32,952 nucleotides of DNA from Candidatus Aphodosoma intestinipullorum (GTDB taxonomy: Bacteria; Bacteroidota; Bacteroidia; Bacteroidales; Paludibacteraceae). The notes beneath the pieces are model-generated. The model did not search any database, was not told the DNA's origin, and saw only the letters and a list, made by a program, of their open reading frames with translations. Location: positions 1-32,952 of the forward strand of contig JADIMV010000130.1 of NCBI GenBank assembly GCA_017694515.1. The letters are read 5' to 3'. Both the position numbers and the translations under genes were made by a program. Numbering within the stretch: the first letter of the stretch is position 1; each line of letters starts with the position of its first letter. This document shows, piece by piece, positions 23,983-32,952 of this stretch.

Positions 23983-24014
23983 CAAAGTTACGACAATTTA
24001 TCATAACAGCCAAA
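23983..24014 (-). promoter_or_regulatory. Promoter of rimP-nusA-infB
   Basis: On the minus strand TTTG (24014-24011) is followed after 20 nt by TAACTTTG (23990-23983). It lies 38 bp after the rpoC stop codon, so the operon can be driven separately from rpoBC. Confidence 0.65.
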
Positions 24015-24051
24015 TAATCAGACGATAATTTTTTCATTCATGTGCAGAACG

Positions 24052-27000
24052 TCAATTGATGCCGTCAGAAATATTATCTATGTCTGTCACATTTTTACTC
24101 GCGTCAGACATACGCTCATGCTCATCCATTGACGACACAATCAGGTTGTCATATTCACGCAGACCAGTACCAGCGGGGATTTTATGTCCCACTATGACAT
24201 TCTCTTTCATACCTTCGAGATAGTCTACCTTACCATTTATAGCAGCTTCATTAAGTACTTTGGTCGTCTCCTGGAACGATGCCGCCGACATGAAACTACT
24301 TGTCTGCAATGCAGCACGGGTGATACCCTGCAACATCTGTACCGATGTGGCAGGCATGGCATCACGCGCTTCAACGAGACGCAAATCTCTGCGAGTCAGC
24401 GAACTGTTTTCGTCCCTCAACTTCCGTGCCGTGACAATCTGACCTTTCATAAAGTTCTCCGAATCACCGGCATCGACAATGACCTTCTTACCCCACATAC
24501 GGTCATTCTCTTCCAAGAACTCAATCTTGTCAACCACCTGACCTTCAAGGAATCTCGTATCGCCGGCATCCTCGATCTGCACCTTACGCATCATCTGACG
24601 GACAATGACTTCAAAGTGCTTGTCGTTGATTTTAACGCCTTGCAAACGATATACATCCTGAACCTCGTTCACGATATATTCCTGTACAGCAGTAGGCCCT
24701 TTAATGGCCAGTATGTCCGATGGCGTAACCGCACCGTCCGAAAGCGGAGTACCCGCACGCACATAGTCATTCTCCTGCACAAGTATCTGTTTAGAGAGCT
24801 GCACGAGATACTTCTTCTCCTCTCCTGTCTTCGACGTTATGATAATCTCACGGTTACCGCGCTTGATTTTGCCGAACGACACTTCACCGTCAATCTCGGC
24901 CACAACTGCCGGGTTTGAAGGGTTGCGCGCCTCAAACAGCTCAGTGACACGCGGCAAACCGCCGGTGATATCACCCGCCTTGCCTACCGCACGCGGTATC
25001 TTAACAAGGAAATCACCTGTTTTAACAGTAGCTTTCTCATCAAGGACTACGTGAGCTCCAACAGGCAGATTGTACGTGCGGAGCACATTGCCTGCCTTGT
25101 CGATGATGTGAGCAGACGGTACTTTCGTCTTGTCCTTCGACTCAATGATGATTTTTTCGCGCAATCCAGTTGTCTCGTCTGCCTCTACCTTGTAAGTCAC
25201 ATTCTCAATCATTGACTCAAACTCAATCTTACCGTCTACCTCAGAAACAATCACTGCATTGAACGGATCCCATTCGCAGATTTTGTCCCCTTTGTGTACT
25301 TCCGCGCCGTTCTTTATGAACAGTTTAGAACCGTATGGGATATTCTGGGTAGTAAGCACTACATTGTGGTTTGGATCTATAATACGTGCCTCAGCCAAAC
25401 GGCCTACAACTACCTGATACGGGGTATCGGCATCAGCTACATCAACAGTACGCAACTCCTCAATATCAAGTATACCGTCATATTTTGAAGTTATGCTCGA
25501 CTCAGCACCAATGTTCGACGCTACACCACCGACGTGGAATGTACGTAGTGTCAGCTGAGTACCCGGCTCTCCAATGGACTGCGCGGCAATGACACCCACA
25601 GCCTCACCTTTGTTGACAAGACGGCCAGTCGCAAGGTTACGTCCGTAACACTTCGCACAGACACCGTGCTTTGCCTCACAAGTAAGCACTGAGCGTATCT
25701 CCACGCGCTCAATCGGTGACTCCTGAATCTTCTTGGCAGCGGACTCGACAATCTCCTGTCCTGCCTCGACTATGACTTCACCAGTAATCGGGTCAATCAC
25801 ATCATGTACAGATACACGGCCAAGTATGCGCTCGTAGAGCGATGCGACAACCTCCTCATTGTTCTTTATCTCGGTAGCAACAAGTCCTCGCAATGTGCCG
25901 CAGTCCTCCTCGGTGATTATCACATCGTGGCTGACATCGACAAGACGACGGGTCAGATAACCTGCATCGGCAGTTTTCAATGCCGTATCAGCAAGACCTT
26001 TACGCGCACCGTGTGTGGAAATAAAGTACTCCAGCACCGAAAGGCCTTCCTTGAAGTTAGCAAGAATCGGGTTCTCGATAATCTGTCCGCCTTCCGCTCC
26101 TGCCTTCTGCGGTTTGGCCATAAGACCACGCATACCTGACAGCTGACGTATCTGCTCCCGCGAACCACGCGCACCCGAGTCAAGCATCATGAATACAGAA
26201 TTGAAGCCCTGATTGTCATTGGACAGTTTCTTCATCACGACATTGGTCAGCTCACTGTTCACGCGCGTCCATGTATCGATTATCTGATTATAACGCTCGT
26301 TATACGTAATATAGCCCATGTTATAATCATTCATGATGTTCTCCACCTCTTCATAACCCGCATTGACAAGAGCCTCTTTCTCCTCCGGAATTATAACATC
26401 GGCAAGATTGAACGACAGCCCACCACGGAACGCCATATAATAACCAAGGTTCTTGATATCATCAAGGAACTTGGCCGTACGCGCCACGCCACATGTCTCG
26501 ATGACACGGCCGATGATGTTTCTCAAGGACTTCTTGGAAAGCAGCTCATCAATATAACCTACCTCCTCCGGAACATATTTGTTCACTATAACGCGCCCTA
26601 CGGTCGTGTTCTCTATAAGGCGAATCATAGGCTTGCCATCTTTATCGAAGCCATCCTGATGACGTACAGAAATTATGGCGTGGACATCCACCTGATGTTC
26701 GTTGTAGGCAATCTCCACCTCTTCAGGCGAATAAAACTTCAAACCTTCGCCCTTAGCTCCTTTACGTGGTTTGGTGATATAGTAGAGTCCGAGTACCATA
26801 TCCTGCGACGGCACTGTAATCGGAGAGCCGTTCGCAGGGTTAAGGATGTTGTGTGAAGCCAGCATAAGCAACTGGGCTTCAAGTATGGCCTCATTTCCGA
26901 GAGGAAGATGTACGGCCATCTGGTCACCGTCGAAGTCGGCATTGAACGCCGTACAAGCAAGCGGATGCAGCTGTATGGCCTTTCCCTCGATCATCTTAGG

Positions 27001-28362
27001 CTGGAACGCCTGAATACCAAGACGGTGCAACGTCGGGGCACGGTTTAACAATACAGGATGGCCTTTCATCACATGTTCCAATATGTCCCATACCACAGGA
27101 TCTTTCCTGTCTATGAACTTCTTGGCCGATTTCACAGTCTTCACTATACCACGCTCTATAAGCTTGCGGATAATGAATGGCTTATAAAGTTCTGCCGCCA
27201 TGTCCTTAGGCAAACCGCACTCGTGCATTTGCAACTCCGGGCCGACAACGATGACAGAACGCGCTGAATAATCCACTCGCTTACCGAGAAGGTTCTGACG
27301 GAAACGTCCCTGTTTACCTTTGAGGCTGTCAGAAAGCGATTTCAACGGACGATTAGCGTCTGTCTTCATCGCGCTCGACTTTCTCGAGTTGTCTATGAGC
27401 GAATCGACAGCCTCTTGAAGCATACGTTTCTCATTGCGCAGAATGACCTCCGGAGCCTTGATTTCGATAAGCCTTTTCAGACGGTTGTTCCTAATTATCA
27501 CGCGACGGTACAAATCATTCAAATCAGAAGTCGCGAAACGTCCGCCGTCAAGCGGCACAAGAGGGCGCAGTTCGGGCGGAATTACCGGTATGGTCTTCAG
27601 AATCATCCATTCCGGCCGATTCCTGTTCCTCGACGCACGGAATGATTCCACCACGTTGAGTCGCTTCAGAGCCTCCGCCTTGCGCTGTTGTGAAGTATCT
27701 GTATTAGCCTTGTCTCTCAATTCATAAGAGAGTTTGTCAAGGTCGAGTGCACAAAGCATATCATATATAGCCTCAGCCCCCATTTTGGCGATGAACTTAT
27801 TCGGATCGCTATCTTCAAGATACTGGTTACCCTTATACTCTTTATCGATGATGTCCATCAATTCCAGATAGCGGTCTTCCTCTATAAGTTCACCCGCTGC
27901 CACACCCTCAATTCCTTCAAGGACTCCGGGCTGGAGGATTATGTATTTCTCATAATATATGATTGCATCGAGCTTTTTACTCGGCATACCAAGCAGATAG
28001 CCAATCTTGTTAGGCAGCGAACGGAAATACCAGATGTGCGCTACGGGTACCACAAGCTGTATATGTCCCGAACGCTCACGGCGTACTTTCTTTTCTGTTA
28101 CTTCAACACCACAACGGTCGCATACAATACCTTTGTAACGTATGCGCTTATATTTACCGCAGTGACACTCATAGTCCCGTGTCGGGCCGAATATACGCTC
28201 ACAGAACAGTCCGTCGCGCTCCGGCTTGTATGTACGGTAATTTATAGTCTCGGGTTTGAGAACCTCGCCGTATGATGCTTCTAAAATCTCTTCGGGAGAG
28301 GCCAGACCTATCGATATCTTAGTGAAATTGGTCTTTATCTTATTATCTCTTCTAAAAGCCAT
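24052..28362 (-). CDS. rpoC: DNA-directed RNA polymerase subunit beta'
   Basis: This 1436-aa protein has the N-terminal zinc ribbon [23 protein letters not shown], the catalytic [15 protein letters not shown] motif with the three Mg-binding aspartates, the bridge/trigger region [21 protein letters not shown] and [26 protein letters not shown], and the second zinc site [16 protein letters not shown]. Length fits Bacteroidota RpoC. It forms the active centre of RNA polymerase together with RpoB. It lies 64 bp after rpoB, with a hairpin between. No terminator separates it from the rimP promoter region except the rimP leader hairpin. Confidence 0.98.
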   Translation of the reverse strand: MAFRRDNKIKTNFTKISIGLASPEEILEASYGEVLKPETINYRTYKPERDGLFCERIFGPTRDYECHCGKYKRIRYKGIVCDRCGVEVTEKKVRRERSGHIQLVVPVAHIWYFRSLPNKIGYLLGMPSKKLDAIIYYEKYIILQPGVLEGIEGVAAGELIEEDRYLELMDIIDKEYKGNQYLEDSDPNKFIAKMGAEAIYDMLCALDLDKLSYELRDKANTDTSQQRKAEALKRLNVVESFRASRNRNRPEWMILKTIPVIPPELRPLVPLDGGRFATSDLNDLYRRVIIRNNRLKRLIEIKAPEVILRNEKRMLQEAVDSLIDNSRKSSAMKTDANRPLKSLSDSLKGKQGRFRQNLLGKRVDYSARSVIVVGPELQMHECGLPKDMAAELYKPFIIRKLIERGIVKTVKSAKKFIDRKDPVVWDILEHVMKGHPVLLNRAPTLHRLGIQAFQPKMIEGKAIQLHPLACTAFNADFDGDQMAVHLPLGNEAILEAQLLMLASHNILNPANGSPITVPSQDMVLGLYYITKPRKGAKGEGLKFYSPEEVEIAYNEHQVDVHAIISVRHQDGFDKDGKPMIRLIENTTVGRVIVNKYVPEEVGYIDELLSKKSLRNIIGRVIETCGVARTAKFLDDIKNLGYYMAFRGGLSFNLADVIIPEEKEALVNAGYEEVENIMNDYNMGYITYNERYNQIIDTWTRVNSELTNVVMKKLSNDNQGFNSVFMMLDSGARGSREQIRQLSGMRGLMAKPQKAGAEGGQIIENPILANFKEGLSVLEYFISTHGARKGLADTALKTADAGYLTRRLVDVSHDVIITEEDCGTLRGLVATEIKNNEEVVASLYERILGRVSVHDVIDPITGEVIVEAGQEIVESAAKKIQESPIERVEIRSVLTCEAKHGVCAKCYGRNLATGRLVNKGEAVGVIAAQSIGEPGTQLTLRTFHVGGVASNIGAESSITSKYDGILDIEELRTVDVADADTPYQVVVGRLAEARIIDPNHNVVLTTQNIPYGSKLFIKNGAEVHKGDKICEWDPFNAVIVSEVDGKIEFESMIENVTYKVEADETTGLREKIIIESKDKTKVPSAHIIDKAGNVLRTYNLPVGAHVVLDEKATVKTGDFLVKIPRAVGKAGDITGGLPRVTELFEARNPSNPAVVAEIDGEVSFGKIKRGNREIIITSKTGEEKKYLVQLSKQILVQENDYVRAGTPLSDGAVTPSDILAIKGPTAVQEYIVNEVQDVYRLQGVKINDKHFEVIVRQMMRKVQIEDAGDTRFLEGQVVDKIEFLEENDRMWGKKVIVDAGDSENFMKGQIVTARKLRDENSSLTRRDLRLVEARDAMPATSVQMLQGITRAALQTSSFMSAASFQETTKVLNEAAINGKVDYLEGMKENVIVGHKIPAGTGLREYDNLIVSSMDEHERMSDASKNVTDIDNISDGIN

Positions 28363-28410
28363 ATCTTTCTATTTTTAAGCATATTAAGAAACTTAGTCGG
28401 TAAAACGCAA

Positions 28411-28431
28411 AATAATGGGAGTACCATTATT
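28411..28431 (-). terminator. Hairpin at the rpoB-rpoC junction
   Basis: AATAATGG and CCATTATT (8 bp) overlap the rpoB stop codon around a 5-nt loop and are followed on the minus strand by TTTTGCGTTTT. It is probably a partial attenuator tuning rpoC relative to rpoB. Confidence 0.5.
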
Positions 28432-31400
28432 CAAGTTTCACGCTCAACCCTAAGCCTCTCAATTCATGCAACAACACATTGAGTGACTCAGGAATACCAG
28501 CGACAGGCATCGGCTCTCCTTTCACAATGGCCTCATAAGCACGCGCACGGCCGACTACATCGTCAGACTTGATTGTCAATATCTCCTGTAGGATATGGGC
28601 TGCACCGAACGCTTCGAGTGCCCACACCTCCATCTCTCCGAAACGCTGGCCACCGAACTGTGCCTTACCGCCGAGAGGCTGCTGTGTAATAAGAGAATAT
28701 GGACCGATAGAACGTGCGTGCATCTTGTCATCGACCATGTGACCAAGCTTTAAGAAGTAAGTCACGCCTACTGTAGCCGGTTGGTCAAAACGCTCACCAG
28801 TGCCACCGTCATAGAGATATGACTTACCGTAACGGGGTACACCAGCCTTGTCGCACCAATAATCCAAATCGTCAAGGCTTGCACCATCGAAAATCGGAGT
28901 AGCAAACTTGACACCTAACTCCTTGCCCGCCCAGCCGAGTACGGCCTCGAATATCTGCCCGAGATTCATTCGCGAAGGCACTCCGAGCGGGTTCAGACAA
29001 ATGTCCACTGGCGTTCCATCCTCCAAGAATGGCATATCTTCCTGACGGACAATCTTAGACACGATACCTTTGTTACCATGACGACCGGCCATCTTGTCTC
29101 CTACTCGTATCTTACGCTTCTTAGCAACATACACCTTTGCAAGCTGAACAATGCCAGAGGGCAGTTCATCACCAATTGTAAGATTAAACTTCTTACGCTT
29201 CAATATGGCATCGAGCTCTTTATATTTACGGAGATAATTGATGACTATCTCCTTAATCATCTCATTTTTCTGAGTGTCAGTAGTCCACTTAGACAGCTGT
29301 ATGGTCGTAAAGTCCACCTCGTTGAGCAGACGCTGCGTGAACTTCGTCCCTTTGGGGATAACATCAACCCCCATGAAATCCTTCACTCCCTGAGAAGTCT
29401 TGCCACTGACTAGCGATACAAGTTTCTCGATAAGTACAGCTTTCAGTTCGGCTACCTGAGCATTAAACTCTTCGTCCATACGGTCAAGCTCCACCTTGTC
29501 AGCCATACGCGATTTACGGTTTTTTATGGCCTTGGAATAGAGTTCCTTGCCTATGATGACACCACGCAACGAGGGCGACGCTTTCAGTGACGCGTCTTTC
29601 ACATCGCCAGCCTTATCCCCAAATATTGCACGCAGCAGTTTCTCTTCCGGAGTCGGATCCGTCTCTCCTTTCGGGGTTATCTTACCTATAAGGATATCTC
29701 CGGGAACAACATATGCACCTATGCGTATAATACCGTTCTCATCAAGATTGCGTGTCGCTTCCTCGCTCACATTCGGTATATCGGATGTCAACTCCTCCAT
29801 TCCGCGCTTCGTCTCACGTACCTCAAGCGTGTATTCGCTAACATGGACAGAAGTGAATATGTCCTCTCGCACTATGCGCTCGTTAAGTACAATGGCATCC
29901 TCATAATTGTAACCTTTCCAAGGGATATAAGCCACTTTCAGATTGCGCCCGAGGGCAAGTTCTCCGTTTTGTGTGGAATATCCTTCTGTAAGTATCTGCC
30001 CCTCGACAACTCTATCCCCTTTACGGACAATCGGACGAAGATCTATAGTTGTATCTTGGTTGGTTTTCTGGAATTTAGGCAGTTTATACTCCTTAACGGG
30101 ACTTTCAAAACTTACGAAATCCTCGTCCGGCGTGCGATCATAACATATACGAATAACATTTGCATCAACAAACTCGACAACTCCACTGCCTTCAGCCATA
30201 ATCTGGGTACGCGAATCTTTTACCATCTGACGCTCAATGCCAGTTCCGACAATCGGGGCTTCAGAGCGTAACAAAGGAACTGCCTGACGCATCATGTTAG
30301 ATCCCATCAATGCACGGTTAGCATCGTCATGCTCCAAAAACGGTATAAGAGCCGCCGCTATTGATGCAATCTGCTGAGGTGCTACGTCCATCAGGTTTAC
30401 CTGATCAGGTGCGACAAGGGGGAAGTCTGCTTCAAGACGCGACTTAACCTTGGAACGCACAAAGTGTCCGTTTTCATCGAGGGGCGCATTGCCCTGCGCT
30501 ACCACAGCATTCTCCTCTTCTTCTGCTGTCATATAAACCACCTCGTCATTGTTCATATTTACAACACCGTTCTCAACCTTACGGTATGGAGTTTCAATGA
30601 AACCGAGGTCGTTTATCTTTGCATAGATACAAAGCGAGGAAATAAGGCCGATATTCGGACCCTCTGGCGTTTCAATAGGACAGAGACGACCGTAGTGTGT
30701 ATAATGGACGTCACGAACCTCGAAACCAGCACGGTCACGCGACAGTCCGCCGGGGCCGAGTGCAGAAAGACGACGCTTGTGCGTAATCTCAGCCAAAGGA
30801 TTGGTCTGATCCATGAATTGCGATAACGCATTTGTGCCGAAGAAGGAATTGATAACGGACGAAATTGTCTTCGCATTAATAAGGTCAATCGGAGTAAATA
30901 CCTCATTATCGCGCACATTCATCCTCTCCCTGATAGTACGAGCCATGCGTGCAAGGGCGACACCGAACTGATTATACAACTGCTCGCCTACCGTGCGTAC
31001 GCGACGGTTACTCAAATGGTCAATATCATCCACATTGACTTTCGAGTTTATAAGCTCAATAAGGTATTTGATAATTTCTATAATATCCTCATGCGTGAGC
31101 ACACGGACATTCATATCCGTCTTCAGTCCAAGCTTCTTGTTGATACGGTAGCGACCGACATCACCCAAATCATATCTTTTTTCAGAAAAGAACAATCCGT
31201 TGATAACCTCGCGCGCAGTCTGGTCATCAGCAGGTTCTGCGTTACGCAACTGACGGTATATATGCAGTACGGCTTCCCTCTCCGTATTACTCGGGTCTTT
31301 CTGAAGAGTATTATATATAATAGCGCAGTCGCTCATGTTCTGATCCTCTTTATGAATCAGTATTGTCTGGCTCCCAGAGTCGATGATCTCCTGTATATGG

Positions 31401-32239
31401 GAATTTTCAAGTACGACTTCACGCTCGATTATAACTTCGGTACGTTCAACTGTAACAACCTCACCTGTAGCCTCATCAACAAAATCTTCTATACGCGGCT
31501 TGACTACACGTGCAGCCAATTTACGGCCAAGCACCTTCTTAAGGTTAGTCTTGTTAACCTTAACCTCCTCTGCCAACCCGAACGTTTCAAGTATATCCTT
31601 ATCGCTCTCGTAACCTATCGCCCTGAGCAAGGTTGTTACAGGCAATTTCTTTTTGCGGTCGATATATGCATACATAACATTATTAATGTCTGTAGCAAAC
31701 TCGATCCATGATCCGCGGAACGGTATGATTCTCGCAGAATATAATTTAGTACCGTTTGTATGGACACTTTGGCCGAAAAATACGCCAGGCGAACGGTGAA
31801 GCTGAGAGACAATCACACGCTCCGCACCATTTATGACAAACGTACCTTTTTCGGTCATATACGGAATTGGGCCAAGGAAAACGTCTTGTACAACTGTATC
31901 GAAATCTTCGTGGTCAGGATCAGTGCAGTATAGCTTCAGTTTTGCCTTTAAGGGAACGCTGTATGTGAGTCCACGACGAATGCACTCCTCGATGGAATAG
32001 CGGGGAGGCTCAATGAAATAGTCAAGAAACTCGAGTACAAAATTATTACGTGTATCGGCGATAGGAAAATTTTCGCTGAAGACTTTATACAATCCTTCAT
32101 TCTTCCTGAGCTCCGGAGCGGTATCCAGTTGGAAGAAATCTCTAAACGATTTCAATTGCACCTCGAGGAAATCAGGGTAAGGGAACTGATTCTTAATTGA
32201 GGCAAAACTAATTCTTTGATTTTCAGTATTTAAAGACAT
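28427..32239 (-). CDS. rpoB: DNA-directed RNA polymerase subunit beta
   Basis: This 1270-aa protein shows [22 protein letters not shown], the rifampicin-pocket region ([33 protein letters not shown]), [53 protein letters not shown] and the C-terminal [19 protein letters not shown]. In the rifampicin region the usual residues are present, with no obvious resistance change seen by eye. Length fits Bacteroidota RpoB. It follows rplL after a 105-bp gap containing an attenuator-like hairpin. Confidence 0.98.
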   Translation of the reverse strand: MSLNTENQRISFASIKNQFPYPDFLEVQLKSFRDFFQLDTAPELRKNEGLYKVFSENFPIADTRNNFVLEFLDYFIEPPRYSIEECIRRGLTYSVPLKAKLKLYCTDPDHEDFDTVVQDVFLGPIPYMTEKGTFVINGAERVIVSQLHRSPGVFFGQSVHTNGTKLYSARIIPFRGSWIEFATDINNVMYAYIDRKKKLPVTTLLRAIGYESDKDILETFGLAEEVKVNKTNLKKVLGRKLAARVVKPRIEDFVDEATGEVVTVERTEVIIEREVVLENSHIQEIIDSGSQTILIHKEDQNMSDCAIIYNTLQKDPSNTEREAVLHIYRQLRNAEPADDQTAREVINGLFFSEKRYDLGDVGRYRINKKLGLKTDMNVRVLTHEDIIEIIKYLIELINSKVNVDDIDHLSNRRVRTVGEQLYNQFGVALARMARTIRERMNVRDNEVFTPIDLINAKTISSVINSFFGTNALSQFMDQTNPLAEITHKRRLSALGPGGLSRDRAGFEVRDVHYTHYGRLCPIETPEGPNIGLISSLCIYAKINDLGFIETPYRKVENGVVNMNNDEVVYMTAEEEENAVVAQGNAPLDENGHFVRSKVKSRLEADFPLVAPDQVNLMDVAPQQIASIAAALIPFLEHDDANRALMGSNMMRQAVPLLRSEAPIVGTGIERQMVKDSRTQIMAEGSGVVEFVDANVIRICYDRTPDEDFVSFESPVKEYKLPKFQKTNQDTTIDLRPIVRKGDRVVEGQILTEGYSTQNGELALGRNLKVAYIPWKGYNYEDAIVLNERIVREDIFTSVHVSEYTLEVRETKRGMEELTSDIPNVSEEATRNLDENGIIRIGAYVVPGDILIGKITPKGETDPTPEEKLLRAIFGDKAGDVKDASLKASPSLRGVIIGKELYSKAIKNRKSRMADKVELDRMDEEFNAQVAELKAVLIEKLVSLVSGKTSQGVKDFMGVDVIPKGTKFTQRLLNEVDFTTIQLSKWTTDTQKNEMIKEIVINYLRKYKELDAILKRKKFNLTIGDELPSGIVQLAKVYVAKKRKIRVGDKMAGRHGNKGIVSKIVRQEDMPFLEDGTPVDICLNPLGVPSRMNLGQIFEAVLGWAGKELGVKFATPIFDGASLDDLDYWCDKAGVPRYGKSYLYDGGTGERFDQPATVGVTYFLKLGHMVDDKMHARSIGPYSLITQQPLGGKAQFGGQRFGEMEVWALEAFGAAHILQEILTIKSDDVVGRARAYEAIVKGEPMPVAGIPESLNVLLHELRGLGLSVKLE

Positions 32240-32283
32240 TGGTGTAAGAATGTGGGTTGAACTTATTGATTTATACGTAAAAA

Positions 32284-32316
32284 GGTTTAGAGTCCCTCAC
32301 ATGGGGACACTAAACC
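32284..32316 (-). terminator. Attenuator-like terminator between rplL and rpoB
   Basis: On the minus strand GGTTTAGTGTCCCC pairs with GGGACTCTAAACC (one mismatch) and is followed immediately by TTTTTAC. This is a partial terminator candidate in the classic rplL-rpoB position. A second small hairpin (CCTGA/TCAGG, 32324-32336) lies just before it. Confidence 0.75.
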
Positions 32317-32344
32317 ATGAAGTCCTGAAAATCAGGGCAAAACC

Positions 32345-32722
32345 TTACTTAAGTTCAACTTCAGCTCCAGCCTCGGTAAGTTGTTTTTTGAGGTTCTCAG
32401 CCTCGTCCTTAGCAAGACCTTCCTTGATGGTTGAAGGAGCACCGTCAACCATATCTTTAGCGTCTTTCAGACCGAGACCAGTGAGTTCCTTAACGAGTTT
32501 AACCACTGCAAGTTTGTTAGCACCAGCAGCTTTCAAAACTACATCGAAAGAAGTTTTCTCCTCGGCTGCGGCAGCACCCGCTGCGGCAGGACCGGCAGCT
32601 ACAGCAACGGCTGCGGCAGCTGGTTCGATACCATACTCGTTTTTCAATATTTCAGCCAACTCGTTTACCTCTTTAACGGTCAAGTTAACCAACTGTTCTG
32701 CAAAAGCTTTCAAATCTGCCAT
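32345..32722 (-). CDS. rplL: 50S ribosomal protein L7/L12
   Basis: This 125-aa protein has the N-terminal dimerisation domain ([34 protein letters not shown]), an Ala/Gly/Pro-rich hinge (about 35-55) and the C-terminal factor-binding domain [49 protein letters not shown]. It forms the ribosomal stalk and recruits translational GTPases. It follows rplJ by 45 bp and precedes rpoB. Confidence 0.98.
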   Translation of the reverse strand: MADLKAFAEQLVNLTVKEVNELAEILKNEYGIEPAAAAVAVAAGPAAAGAAAAEEKTSFDVVLKAAGANKLAVVKLVKELTGLGLKDAKDMVDGAPSTIKEGLAKDEAENLKKQLTEAGAEVELK

Positions 32723-32767
32723 TGTAATAATATTTTATTTGTTTGTATTTGATTTATAATTAAGATT

Positions 32768-32952
32768 TTATCTTTCAGAGAGTGTTTTAAGCACTCCATG
32801 AATAGTAGAGCCTCCGGATTGGAGAGCAGAGACAACGTTCTTCGCCGGAGACTGTAACAAAGATATAACCTCGGCGATGAGTTCGTTCTTACTCTTGATG
32901 GCACAAAGTGCGTCAAGCTGATTTTCTCCGATAAAGAAACCTTCCTCTACAT
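32768..32952 (-). CDS. rplJ: 50S ribosomal protein L10, C-terminal part (truncated by window edge)
   Basis: The frame VEEGFFIGENQLDALCAIKSK...LIAEVISLLQSPAKNVVSALQSGG...GVLKTLSER ends in TAA at 32770-32768. It is not the frame reported in the track at 32710-32916, which is a shadow. L10 anchors L7/L12 dimers to the ribosome. The sequence and its place directly before rplL make the call secure; the 5' part lies outside the window. Confidence 0.93.
   Translation of the reverse strand, partial: VEEGFFIGENQLDALCAIKSKNELIAEVISLLQSPAKNVVSALQSGGSTIHGVLKTLSER

Noticed and set aside
32710-32916. Minus ORF listed upstream of rplL
   Set aside because: It is a shadow frame of the true rplJ 3' end, which reads LLQSPAKNVVSALQSGG and ends at 32768.

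Overview
The window comes from a Bacteroidales-type genome (phylum Bacteroidota), possibly a Muribaculaceae or Bacteroides relative. The evidence is the Bacteroidota promoter signature (TAnnTTTG, often about 19-20 nt after a TTTG/TTG box) before several genes, mostly weak Shine-Dalgarno sites, the small DUF4295 ribosome-associated gene beside rpmG and rpmB, the 1270-aa RpoB and 1436-aa RpoC, the Bacteroides-style Wza/Wzc pair, and an AraR-like Nudix regulator. The species cannot be named from sequence alone.

Layout. 1-3.5 kb: the 3' end of lon, a perfect palindromic terminator, a higBA toxin-antitoxin pair, a YrdC/TsaC-type threonylcarbamoyl-AMP synthase and rarA. 3.5-13.2 kb: a dispersed surface-polysaccharide region. 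It holds a membrane-anchored CapD/WbpM-type nucleotide-sugar dehydratase (minus), a 1.2-kb non-coding stretch with repeats and nested inverted repeats, rfbB-wza-wzc (plus), a Nudix-like regulator (minus) and a galactofuranosyltransferase-like enzyme (minus). 13.6-14.9 kb: panC-panD (beta-alanine and pantothenate synthesis). 14.9-17.2 kb: a minus-strand HAD hydrolase, small lipoprotein and QueA-like cluster. 17.3-18.7 kb: rpmB-rpmG-DUF4295 and cvpA. 19.1-32.95 kb: an information-processing block read on the minus strand in the order rplJ (partial), rplL, rpoB, rpoC, rimP, nusA, infB, with hairpins at the rplL/rpoB, rpoB/rpoC and rimP-leader junctions.

How the genes work together. The right half couples RNA polymerase, elongation factor NusA, ribosome maturation factor RimP, initiation factor IF2 and ribosomal proteins. 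The left half supplies a nucleotide-sugar precursor (RfbB), a second nucleotide-sugar dehydratase, the outer-membrane export lipoprotein (Wza), the inner-membrane copolymerase/tyrosine kinase (Wzc) and one glycosyltransferase. No flippase or polymerase is present, so this is part of an exopolysaccharide or O-antigen pathway.

Most unusual content. (i) A 266-bp element upstream of rfbB with imperfect terminal inverted repeats and three nested stems, resembling a MITE or structured RNA. (ii) A 22-bp identical block plus flanking similarity found upstream of both rfbB and the galactofuranosyltransferase gene, in the same orientation relative to each. (iii) A Nudix-like regulator whose catalytic Nudix box is broken. 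(iv) A short upstream ORF with a strong ribosome binding site that overlaps the capD-like start codon. No complete new multi-gene defence or mobile system was seen.
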